This document shows, piece after piece, positions 1 to 6,693 of a DNA stretch of 15,973 nt; the first letter of the stretch is position 1, and each line of letters starts with the position of its first letter. The DNA is taken from positions 1 to 15,973 of the forward strand of contig NZ_CAUWHO010000046.1 in NCBI RefSeq assembly GCF_963558545.1. Reading direction: 5' to 3'. Origin of the DNA: Tyzzerella sp963558545 (lineage in GTDB: Bacteria; Bacillota; Clostridia; Lachnospirales; CAG-274). The notes beneath the pieces were generated by a model, which worked only from the letters and a program-made list of their open reading frames with translations, made no database searches and was not told the DNA's origin. The translations under genes were made by a program, and so were the position numbers.

Positions 1-30
1 TCTTCGGGTTGTTTAATTCACTTTTTTGAT

Positions 31-50
31 TATTTAGTTTTCAATGTTCA
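31..50 (-). promoter_or_regulatory. boxA-like antitermination element in a presumed rRNA leader
   Basis: Read on the minus strand this is GAACATTGAAAACTAAATAA. The core TTGAAAACT (36-44) closely resembles the boxA of Bacillus rRNA leaders (CTTTGAAAACTAAACAA, from memory). It lies about 45 bases downstream of the last of three strong tandem promoters, where an rRNA leader would carry boxA for NusB/S10-dependent antitermination. The 16S gene itself would start to the left of position 1 and is not in the window, so the assignment is inferred from the leader and promoters only. Confidence 0.65.
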
Positions 51-87
51 ATATTTCTTTTTTATCGTTTGTTTTGACGACTAGATT

Positions 88-116
88 AGTTTATCATAAA
101 CTTTTCACTTTGTCAA
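88..116 (-). promoter_or_regulatory. rRNA-type tandem promoter P3 (nearest the leader)
   Basis: Minus strand -35 TTGACA (111-116), 17-bp spacer, -10 TAAACT (88-93). Five bases further comes AGTCG (78-82), which is at the same place in all three promoters, so the first transcribed base is probably the A or G of this block. An A-tract lies directly upstream of the -35 and could act as an UP element. Transcription runs leftward out of the window. Confidence 0.8.
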
Positions 117-171
117 CACTTTTTTTACATTTTTGTTATTTTTTAACTTGCTGTAAATTAACGACTTAACC

Positions 172-200
172 ATCATATCACTTATTTAAAACTTTGTCAA
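172..200 (-). promoter_or_regulatory. rRNA-type tandem promoter P2
   Basis: Minus strand -35 TTGACA (195-200), 17-bp spacer, -10 TATGAT (172-177), then five bases and AGTCG (162-166). It has the same architecture and upstream A-tract as P1 and P3. Its transcript would run through P3 into the boxA-like leader. Confidence 0.8.
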
Positions 201-242
201 CACTTTTTTTACATTTTATTAACTTGTTTTAGCGACTTGCTT

Positions 243-271
243 ATATTACCATAAATAGATTATAATGTCAA
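243..271 (-). promoter_or_regulatory. rRNA-type tandem promoter P1 (most upstream)
   Basis: Minus strand -35 TTGACA (266-271), 17-bp spacer, -10 TAATAT (243-248), then five bases and AGTCG (233-237). It lies just downstream of the hairpin that follows the ispH-S1 gene, so the housekeeping operon and the presumed rRNA operon are transcribed in the same direction, one behind the other. Confidence 0.75.
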
Positions 272-283
272 CACTTTTTTTAC

Positions 284-336
284 ATTTTATCATAAAAGGC
301 TAATATTTATAAAATACTAGCCTTTTATGGTAAAAT
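284..336 (-). terminator. hairpin behind the ispH-S1 operon
   Basis: The arms 284-302 and 318-336 form a 19-bp stem with one mismatch (290/330) and a 15-nt loop. The core is CATAAAAGGCTA paired with TAGCCTTTTATG. It starts about 20 bases after the ispH-S1 stop codon, as expected for a terminator. There is no clean T-run directly after the stem on the minus strand, so termination strength is uncertain. The left arm overlaps the A-tract of promoter P1. Confidence 0.5.
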
Positions 337-355
337 TTTAACTACTAAATATAAA

Positions 356-2260
356 TTATTCTTCTGTAGATTCTTCTACTGGAGAGTCTACTTCTTTAAT
401 ACTTAAACTTATTTTTTTATTTTCTGCATCTATTTGTGTAATTTTAGCTTTAACAACTTGACCAATAGATAAAGCTTCTTCTGGTTTAGCAATATGTTTT
501 TGGCAAATTTGAGATATGTGAACAAGACCATCTACGCCTTCTTCTAATTCTACAAAAGCACCAAAATCCACAAGACGAACAACTTTTCCTTCTACTACAT
601 CAGAAATATTGTATTTATCTTTAGCTAAAACCCAAGGATTTTTTTCTGCATCTTTTAAAGAAAGAGAAATTTTATTTTTATCTTTGTCTACCTCTAAAAC
701 ATATACAGTAACTTTATCTCCTTCTTTTAATACATCAGTAACTTTTTTTACTCTTCCCCAAGAAAGCTCAGAAATATGAATAAGTCCATCTACACCACCA
801 AGGTCTACAAAAGCACCAAAATCTACAATACGGCTAACAGTACCTTCTAATTTATCTCCTGCTTTAATATTTCCATAAACTTTATCTTTAGCTTCATCTT
901 CCATAGATTGAACTAAATCTCTTCTTCCTGCAATTATACGACGTTTAGCTTTGTTAAATTCAATAATGTTAAAATCAAATTCTTTTCCTTTAAAGCTGTT
1001 TAAGTCTTGCACAAATTTATTCGATATTTGAGAAGAAGGTACAAATACTCTAACATTGTTTATATTAGCTATAAGTCCACCTTTTATAACATCTACTATT
1101 TTGCCTTTTAATATACTTTTATTATTAAAAGCTTCTTCTAATTCGTCAAAACCTTTATTCATTTCTAATCTTTTTTTAGATAGTACAACGTTTCCATCAC
1201 CATCATTTACTTTAATAACAAAAACTTCTATTTCATCTCCAACAGAAACTTCACTTTTTAAATCTACGTTAGGGTCGTTAGAAAACTCTGATTTTTCTAT
1301 AACACCATCTGCTTTATATCCAAGGTTTACAAAAACTTCATTATCTGTAACTCTTATGACACTACCCTTCACTACATTACCACTATGTAATGTTTTAAAA
1401 CTTTCGTTTAACATTTCCTCAAAAGACATATTTTCCATTTCACTCATTTTATTTAAAGCCTCCTTTATTATAGCTGGTGGTGTTGATGCACCAGCAGTTA
1501 TTCCAATTTTAACATTTTTTTTAAAATTATTCAACTGCAAATCTTTAATTGTTTCACATAAATAGGTGTTTTCACAATTTTTTTTACAAATTTCATATAA
1601 TTTTTGTGTATTTGAACTACTAACATCACCTAAAACTATCATATAATCAACCTGTTTAGATAATTCTAAGGCCTCTTTTTGTCTATCATTTGTTGCACTA
1701 CATATAGTATTAAACACTTTTATATTATTACCTTTTATATTTTTTAATAATTTTTCAAATAATGTTATATCAAAGGTAGTCTGAGAAACCAAAATATACT
1801 CTTTATCATCATCTATACATAGACCTTCAAATTCTTCTATACTATTTGCTATTAATCCTGTATTATCACAAAATCCATTTATACCTATTATTTCTGGGTG
1901 ATTTTTATTACCAATAATGATAATTTTTTGTCCTTTTTTATAATTTTCATCAACTATTCTGTGAATTTTTTTTACAAATGGGCAAGTACAGTCTATATAT
2001 TCTATATTTTTTTCTTCTAATAGCTTATAAACACTAGGTGGCACTCCGTGCGAGCGTATAATTACCTTACCATTTATATCTTTTTCTAAATTTTCTAATA
2101 TTTCTACGCCTTGTTTTTCAAGGTCTTTCACTACATTTTTATTGTGTATAATAGGTCCATATGTATATATTTTATCATTTTTAGACTTTTCATACACACA
2201 ATCTACTGCCAATTTAACACCAAAGCAAAAACCAGCAGATTTTGCAAGTATTATTTCCAT
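356..2260 (-). CDS. ispH: 4-hydroxy-3-methylbut-2-enyl diphosphate reductase fused to ribosomal protein S1-like domains
   Basis: IspH reduces HMBPP to IPP and DMAPP in the last step of the MEP isoprenoid pathway, using a [4Fe-4S] cluster. The three cluster cysteines are visible: C12 (GFCFGV), C93 (CTCPF) and C187 (NTICSATNDRQ). So are H40, H71 (RSHGVPP), H121 with E123 (NHPE), the TT pair near 161, SSSN near 214-217 and GAST near 257-260. Residues from about 290 to the end hold four S1 RNA-binding repeats (about 293-365, 383-448, 468-538, 552-621). The last two are canonical, with VDFGAFV and DGLxHIS. The fusion is characteristic of Clostridia. I place the start at ATG 2260 (634 aa), preceded by GAGAGGG. 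An in-frame ATG at 2290 lies upstream of the plsC stop and lacks a binding site. It is the last gene of the housekeeping run, 16 bases after plsC. Confidence 0.95.
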   Translation of the reverse strand: MEIILAKSAGFCFGVKLAVDCVYEKSKNDKIYTYGPIIHNKNVVKDLEKQGVEILENLEKDINGKVIIRSHGVPPSVYKLLEEKNIEYIDCTCPFVKKIHRIVDENYKKGQKIIIIGNKNHPEIIGINGFCDNTGLIANSIEEFEGLCIDDDKEYILVSQTTFDITLFEKLLKNIKGNNIKVFNTICSATNDRQKEALELSKQVDYMIVLGDVSSSNTQKLYEICKKNCENTYLCETIKDLQLNNFKKNVKIGITAGASTPPAIIKEALNKMSEMENMSFEEMLNESFKTLHSGNVVKGSVIRVTDNEVFVNLGYKADGVIEKSEFSNDPNVDLKSEVSVGDEIEVFVIKVNDGDGNVVLSKKRLEMNKGFDELEEAFNNKSILKGKIVDVIKGGLIANINNVRVFVPSSQISNKFVQDLNSFKGKEFDFNIIEFNKAKRRIIAGRRDLVQSMEDEAKDKVYGNIKAGDKLEGTVSRIVDFGAFVDLGGVDGLIHISELSWGRVKKVTDVLKEGDKVTVYVLEVDKDKNKISLSLKDAEKNPWVLAKDKYNISDVVEGKVVRLVDFGAFVELEEGVDGLVHISQICQKHIAKPEEALSIGQVVKAKITQIDAENKKISLSIKEVDSPVEESTEE

Positions 2261-2276
2261 ATAATCCCTCTCTAAA

Positions 2277-2867
2277 CTATTTATTTTCATTAAGTAATTT
2301 TTCTATTTCTAGCATAATTTCTTCTGTCATTTTATTTAAAATTTCTGTTTTAGGTTTTTCACCTTTATATTTTTCAAAGGAAATAGGTTTTCCTATGTTG
2401 ACTATAACATTGCCTTTTTTTTCATAGTTAGCCGTAATACCAATAGGAACAACATCTACACCACTTTTTAAAGCAAATAATGAAACACCATTTTTAGCTT
2501 CGGCACTTTCTCCTTGTTTAACCCTTGTTCCTTGAGCAAATATCCCTAGAGAACCACCGCCTTTTAAAAGATTTATACTAAATTTTAGAGCATTTATATC
2601 TGTGCCCTCCCTATCAACTGGAAAAGCACATAGCTGACGCATCCAAAAGTTTTTAAATTTTGTAGAAAAAAGCTCTTTTTTAGCAAAGTAATGTATCTTT
2701 CTATTCCTAATACTACTACAAACCATTACAGGGTCAAAATTGCTAGAATGGTTGGAGCAAAATATTAACCCACAATTTTTAGGTATATTTTTAAATCCTT
2801 TTACCTTTACTTTAAATTTTAACCTAGTATAAACAGCAAGGCTAAATATAGCGAGATAATAAAACAT
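2277..2867 (-). CDS. plsC: 1-acyl-sn-glycerol-3-phosphate acyltransferase (PlsC-like)
   Basis: This enzyme transfers a fatty acyl chain to lysophosphatidic acid to make phosphatidic acid at the inner membrane face. The 196-residue protein has a hydrophobic N-terminus (about 1-14), the catalytic HX4D motif as NHSSNFD (H40, D45), block II as FPVDREG (82-88) and block III as FAQGTR (110-115). The usual block III is FPEGTR, so the Glu is replaced by Gln and the Pro by Ala; this may be a subfamily trait. A PxxI-like segment follows near 141. The start is supported by AGGTGA, which overlaps the TAG stop of the upstream aroH-cmk gene, so the two are translationally close and surely co-transcribed. 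Substrate specificity could differ from true PlsC. Confidence 0.88.
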   Translation of the reverse strand: MFYYLAIFSLAVYTRLKFKVKVKGFKNIPKNCGLIFCSNHSSNFDPVMVCSSIRNRKIHYFAKKELFSTKFKNFWMRQLCAFPVDREGTDINALKFSINLLKGGGSLGIFAQGTRVKQGESAEAKNGVSLFALKSGVDVVPIGITANYEKKGNVIVNIGKPISFEKYKGEKPKTEILNKMTEEIMLEIEKLLNENK

Positions 2868-2877
2868 TTTATTTCAC

Positions 2878-3912
2878 CTACTTTATATTTTCTTTTATTA
2901 TTTTTATTATATAATCTGAAACTTCATATATTGACAAATTAGTAGTATTAATAGTTATAGCATTATCAGCTTTTTTAAGAGGAACTATTTCCCTATTTTT
3001 ATCTGCATTATCTCTATCTATTATACCTTGTCTAACTTTATCATATTCAAATTTTTCATTTTTCAAAGAAAGTTCTTCACATCTTCTTTTAGCTCTTTCA
3101 TCTATGTCTGCATCTAAATATATTTTAACATTAGCGTTAGGTAAAACATTAGTACCTATATCTCTACCATCCATTATAACATTGCTATCTTTAGCTATTT
3201 TTCTTTGCATATTTAATAATTTTTCTCTAACACTAGGTATTTGAGCAATAATAGAAGCATTTTTTGCAATTTCTTGTGTTCTTATTTTATCAGTAACATT
3301 TTCATTATTTAGGTAAATTTGTTGTATACCATTTTCAAAATCTAAAGATATATTTATATTTTTAAGTTCTTTAGTAACTTCATCTTTATTGTTACAATCT
3401 ATATCATTTTGTAAACAGTAAAGTGTTATAGTTCTAAACATAGCTCCAGTATCTACATATATAAAGTTAAGTTCTTTACATATTATTTTAGAAACTGTGC
3501 TTTTACCAGAACCAGCAGGCCCATCTATTGCAACTGCAAACCCTGTATTTTTTAAAGCTATATCTGGCCTTAACTTTTTTGCACCTTTTAAATATATGTG
3601 TTTTATATCCTGTTTTTTTATATCTAAATTAACTGTTATCATAACTCTTATACACATTGGTAAACTAAATTCTATATCCATTTCTTGCATACACATAATA
3701 GCACAATCCGTTATACCCATATTTCTAGTGGCAATAGCTGGATATGCTTTAGTAATGTCTTTTGTAGCAGAAAATATAATATTTATTATATCTTCTTTAT
3801 TTATACCATTTTTTTCAATTATTTCATTTAACAATATTTCTGCATTTTTAATAATATTTTCTTTTGTATTTTCTTCTATTGTTATAGCACCTCTAATAGA
3901 GCAAATATTCAT
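2878..3912 (-). CDS. cmk: bifunctional AroH-type chorismate mutase / cytidylate kinase fusion
   Basis: A two-domain protein of 344 residues. Residues 1-120 match the AroH chorismate mutase fold, which converts chorismate to prephenate. The residues known from Bacillus AroH are all present: R7 (SIRGA), R63, C74 and E77 (CMQEMD), R89 (CIRVM), Y107 (HIYL) and R115 (LRPD). Residues 125-344 are a complete (d)CMP kinase, with P-loop GPAGSGKST (131-139), DTGAMFR, MDGRDIGTNVLP and a lid region rich in Arg (RAKRR). The kinase phosphorylates CMP/dCMP for pyrimidine nucleotide supply. The junction (LKNTGFAVAIDGP) is continuous, with no stop or internal ribosome binding site seen. The start ATG has AGGAG nine bases upstream, overlapping the stop of the flavoprotein gene. 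Both halves look active; joining two unrelated pathways is the odd feature. Confidence 0.93.
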   Translation of the reverse strand: MNICSIRGAITIEENTKENIIKNAEILLNEIIEKNGINKEDIINIIFSATKDITKAYPAIATRNMGITDCAIMCMQEMDIEFSLPMCIRVMITVNLDIKKQDIKHIYLKGAKKLRPDIALKNTGFAVAIDGPAGSGKSTVSKIICKELNFIYVDTGAMFRTITLYCLQNDIDCNNKDEVTKELKNINISLDFENGIQQIYLNNENVTDKIRTQEIAKNASIIAQIPSVREKLLNMQRKIAKDSNVIMDGRDIGTNVLPNANVKIYLDADIDERAKRRCEELSLKNEKFEYDKVRQGIIDRDNADKNREIVPLKKADNAITINTTNLSIYEVSDYIIKIIKENIK

Positions 3913-3921
3913 AATTTTCTC

Positions 3922-5148
3922 CTAACTATTTATATTATTACCAGCTAAATAGCCAGTAGCAAAAGCTATTTGTAAATTAAATCCACCTGTGTAGCTATCT
4001 ACATCTATAACTTCTCCTGCAAAATATAAATTATCTATTATTTTAGATTTCATTGTACTTGGGTCTATCTCATCTACACATATACCACCAGCTGTTATTA
4101 CAGCTTCATTATACCCATTATCCCCTATTATAGTTATAGGCAATTTTTTTATTATATTACAAAGCCTTCTTCTTTCATCTTTTGTAACAGAATTTACTTT
4201 TTTGTTTTCATCTATGTTAGATAATGATATGATAGTAGGTATAATTTTTTGTGGTAGTAATTCATCTAAGCTATTTTTAAAAGACTTGTTAATAAACTTT
4301 TCAAAATCTCTAAGTATTCTACTATCAAGTTCTTTATCTGTAAGAGCTGGCTTTAAATCTATATACCCTGTTATTTTATGGTTGTTATATTTACCAACAA
4401 TACTTCTACTGCCTTTTAAAACTAAAGGCCCTGTAATTCCAAAATGGGTAAACATCATTTCTCCAAAATTTTTGTAAACATTTTTATTATCTATAAAAAT
4501 ATTTAACTCTACATTTTTAAGGCTAAGCCCTTGTAAATCTTGGCACCATTTTTCCTCTAGTTTAAGTGGTACTAAAGACGGATATAATTTAGTAACCTTG
4601 TGTCCCATTTTTTTAGCAAATTTATATCCATCACCGTCAGAGCCAGTAACAGGATACGATAGTCCACCTGTTGCTATTATTACATTTTCCACATCTATTT
4701 CTTGGTTATTAACAATAGCTTTTGTTATTTTATTATCTTCTACTATTAAATCCTCTACATTAGAATTTAACCTTATATCCACGTTATTATCTTCCATAAA
4801 TCTAGTAAGTGCTTTAACTATGTCACTAGATTTTTCAGAAACAGGGAAAACTCTGTTGCCACGCTCCACTTTTACCCTAACGCCTAGTTCTTCAAAAAAA
4901 TTCATAGTAGCATAGCTATCAAAAGTATAAAAAGCACTGTATAAAAAATACGGATTTCCAGGGGTATTTTGTATAAGTTCTTCTGGGTCACAAGCATTTG
5001 TAACATTACATCTACCTTTACCAGTTATAAAAAGCTTTCTACCTAGTTTTTTATTTTTTTCAAAAAGGATAACATTGTTATTTTTTGCAGCAAAACCGCT
5101 AGCTATCATACCAGCAGGTCCACCACCTATTACTATTGTTTTTTTCAT
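3922..5148 (-). CDS. NAD(P)/FAD-dependent oxidoreductase, BaiN/HI0933 family
   Basis: A 408-residue flavoprotein of the HI0933/BaiN/RdsA family, which binds FAD and acts in the cytoplasm. The physiological substrate is not known for most members. The N-terminal dinucleotide-binding motif is VIGGGPAG (about 6-13), followed by an acidic end of strand two (LFEKN). The family signature GRKLFITGKGRCNVTN lies at 36-51. The C-terminal FAD contact region reads AGGICVDEI, then YFAGEVIDVDSYTGGFNLQ. The start is ATG 5148, preceded by AGGTGA at the right distance. An in-frame GTG at 5157 lies inside that binding site and is not the start. The gene directly precedes aroH-cmk, with nine bases between stop and start, an arrangement recurrent in Clostridia. 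Confidence 0.9.
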   Translation of the reverse strand: MKKTIVIGGGPAGMIASGFAAKNNNVILFEKNKKLGRKLFITGKGRCNVTNACDPEELIQNTPGNPYFLYSAFYTFDSYATMNFFEELGVRVKVERGNRVFPVSEKSSDIVKALTRFMEDNNVDIRLNSNVEDLIVEDNKITKAIVNNQEIDVENVIIATGGLSYPVTGSDGDGYKFAKKMGHKVTKLYPSLVPLKLEEKWCQDLQGLSLKNVELNIFIDNKNVYKNFGEMMFTHFGITGPLVLKGSRSIVGKYNNHKITGYIDLKPALTDKELDSRILRDFEKFINKSFKNSLDELLPQKIIPTIISLSNIDENKKVNSVTKDERRRLCNIIKKLPITIIGDNGYNEAVITAGGICVDEIDPSTMKSKIIDNLYFAGEVIDVDSYTGGFNLQIAFATGYLAGNNINS

Positions 5149-5213
5149 ATTTTTCACCTAATCAATTTTGGTAATACTTTTTATAAAAATAAATATAATC
5201 CATATTATTATAT

Positions 5214-6098
5214 TTAAAAAAAGTTTCTAATTGGTCTATAATTATAAACCTGATATTCACTCCAAATATTTTCTAAGTTTTCAAGAGTAATTATCATATC
5301 ATCTTTTTTGGCAACGCTAATAGCAACAAGCAAAGCATTTATAACACTTAAAGGTGCTACTAAAGAGTCTATAAAAGATACCATATCACTTCTTGCTATA
5401 AGGCTATTAGTAGCAAAATTAACAAGTGGAGAATATTTACTATCTGTTATAGCAATAGTTGTTGCATTTTTAGAAAAAGCATATTCCATAGCTTTTATAG
5501 TTCTCCTAGAATATCTAGGGAAACTAATCCCTATTAAAACATCATCTTCTTCTATTCTAAATATTTGTTCAAATATTTCCGTAGCAGTAGAAGAATTTAC
5601 ATAAATAACATTATTTATCATAAGGTTAAGATAAAAAGCTAAAAATGAAGATAAAGAGTTTGCACTTCTAACACCTATTATGTAAACTTTTCTAGCCTTT
5701 AGTATTTTTTCTACACAATGCTCAAATGAATTTTTATCTAATGTAGATAATGTACATTTTATACGCTCTGCATCTTTTTCTAGTATGTTAGTTAAAACAT
5801 CTTTATTACTTTTAGATATTTGTTCAGCAGACACTCTCATTCTTTGTGCTGCTGTCAACTTTGTTTTTATTAAAGATTCTAGTTCTGTTTGCATTTTAGG
5901 ATAACCATCAAAACCCATTTCTGATGCAAACCTTACAACAGTAGATTCACTAACGCCTGCCACCTCTCCTAGCCTAGATGCTGTCATAAAAGCTGCCTCA
6001 TCATAATGTTCTAATATAAACGAGGCTAATCTTTTTTGGCTTTTACTTAAACTTAGCATTTTTTCATTTATCTTTTTAAGTAAATCATCTTCAAACAT
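5214..6098 (-). CDS. MurR/RpiR family transcriptional regulator (HTH plus SIS domain)
   Basis: A 294-residue regulator with the standard RpiR layout. Residues 1-75 are a helix-turn-helix domain (SQKRLASFILEHYDEAAFMTA, then SRLGEVAGVSESTVVRFASEMGFDGYPKMQ with the recognition helix near 50-60). Residues about 125-260 are an SIS sugar-phosphate binding domain (VYIIGVRSANS, DVLIGISFPRYSRRTI, ATTIAITDSKYSPL). Such proteins bind DNA and respond to phosphosugars. The start has AAAGGA upstream. It sits 65 bases ahead of the flavoprotein gene with no clear terminator between, so it may be the first gene of the housekeeping operon. The nearest sugar-related genes are the M20 hydrolase and the sugar-binding lipoprotein on its other side. 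Its target is unknown. Confidence 0.88.
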   Translation of the reverse strand: MFEDDLLKKINEKMLSLSKSQKRLASFILEHYDEAAFMTASRLGEVAGVSESTVVRFASEMGFDGYPKMQTELESLIKTKLTAAQRMRVSAEQISKSNKDVLTNILEKDAERIKCTLSTLDKNSFEHCVEKILKARKVYIIGVRSANSLSSFLAFYLNLMINNVIYVNSSTATEIFEQIFRIEEDDVLIGISFPRYSRRTIKAMEYAFSKNATTIAITDSKYSPLVNFATNSLIARSDMVSFIDSLVAPLSVINALLVAISVAKKDDMIITLENLENIWSEYQVYNYRPIRNFF

Positions 6099-6167
6099 AT
6101 TTATATATCCTTTAAAGTTATATTTATTTTATATATTGTAAAATAATAAATAAAATATTATATATTT

Positions 6168-6196
6168 ATAATATATTAAATTTGTATAATATTCAA
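6168..6196 (-). promoter_or_regulatory. candidate promoter of the RpiR-led operon
   Basis: Minus strand TTGAAT (6191-6196), 17-bp spacer, TATTAT (6168-6173), about 70 bases ahead of the rpiR start. The surroundings are almost pure A/T, so a chance match is possible. Further upstream, TTCGTA (6284-6289) and TACGAA (6298-6303) form an inverted repeat that stands out in the AT background and could be a regulator site. Confidence 0.45.
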
Positions 6197-6346
6197 GTAT
6201 ATATTTTAAGTTTTAATCTTTCATTTAAAAATCAATTTTTTAAATACGTTGTATTCAAAAACATATATTCCTATATATTTTTATTCGTAAAAATTAATAC
6301 GAACACCCGTATATAATTTTACTTTAAAATATAAGTCATATCTTAA

Positions 6347-6401
6347 TTGTATTTAATAAAGAGTATACTAATAAAATTAATATACTCTTTATTAAATACA
6401 A
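6347..6401. repeat. perfect 21-bp inverted repeat (13-nt loop)
   Basis: Arm 6347-6367 is the exact reverse complement of 6381-6401, with a 13-base AT-only loop. No T-run follows on either strand, so it is not a typical terminator. It lies in the non-coding stretch between the M20 gene and rpiR, about 250 bases from rpiR. It may stop readthrough from the M20 gene or be a processing or protein-binding site. Confidence 0.7.
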
Positions 6402-6480
6402 AAATATTTAAAATTAATTTCAGGCTATAGACAAAATAATATTAAAGTAAAATTTTTTTCATTTTTATATCCTATTTATA

Positions 6481-6593
6481 AGATACAAAAATTTTAATCA
6501 CAATACGAGGCTTTGCCTTGGATTATGTAAAAGCTAGATTTCTAGAGGCTTTAACTCTTGTGCGAAGAAATCGACTTTTTTCTTACAGTATCT
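6481..6593. other. compact intergenic element with nested complementary arms (possible structured RNA or small repeat)
   Basis: This 113-base block is visibly richer in G/C than its surroundings. AGATAC (6481-6486) pairs with GTATCT (6588-6593). Inside, CACAA (6499-6503) pairs with TTGTG (6558-6562), and GAG (6507-6509) with CTC (6555-6557). Small hairpins lie at 6508-6518 (AGGC/GCCT, loop TTT; this one competes with the GAG/CTC pairing), 6534-6545 (CTAG/CTAG) and 6565-6584 (AAGAAA/TTTCTT). I see no reading frame in it. I do not recognise a known RNA family and the strand is undetermined. It may be a structured RNA or a miniature palindromic repeat. Confidence 0.4.
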
Positions 6594-6595
6594 AA

Positions 6596-6648
6596 AAAAA
6601 ATAAACTCGTTATTTTTTGAAGAGGTTGTAGACTTTGTCTACAACCTC
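6596..6648 (-). terminator. two hairpins downstream of the M20 gene
   Basis: GAGGTTGTAGAC (6622-6633) pairs perfectly with GTCTACAACCTC (6637-6648) around a TTT loop. It sits 45 bases after the M20 stop codon. On the minus strand it is followed by a weaker A/T hairpin (6610-6618 with 6596-6604) whose 3' side runs into a T-rich tract. Together they plausibly terminate the M20 transcript, although the strong stem is not directly followed by T residues. Confidence 0.5.
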
Positions 6649-6693
6649 AATTAATTTTTGTATATTTTTATAATAAAATATTTAGTCTTTATT

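Larger units (their letters stand above)
111..288 (-). repeat. three 23-nt direct repeats carrying the -35 boxes
   Basis: Identical 23-nt copies lie at 111-133, 195-217 and 266-288. On the minus strand each consists of AAAATGT, a run of seven A, GTG and then TTGACA. Unit spacing is 84 and 71 bp. Between copies the sequence differs, apart from the conserved AGTCG block downstream of each -10. The pattern looks like duplication of a promoter module (UP-like A-tract plus -35). Confidence 0.85.

Noticed and set aside
1..340. CRISPR-like array from the repeated 23-nt units
   Set aside because: There are only three units with uneven spacing, each carries a full -35 box with a -10 at 17 bp, and no cas genes are present. 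They are promoters.
1056..1565. Plus-strand open frame of 169 codons antisense to ispH-S1
   Set aside because: It lacks a ribosome binding site, has low-complexity Ser/Phe/Leu content typical of antisense frames, and lies wholly inside a strongly conserved gene. The same holds for the other plus-strand frames inside minus-strand genes.
2261..2290. Upstream ATG at 2290 as the ispH start
   Set aside because: It overlaps the end of plsC, lacks a ribosome binding site, and would add ten residues before the conserved N-terminus. GAGAGGG points to ATG 2260.
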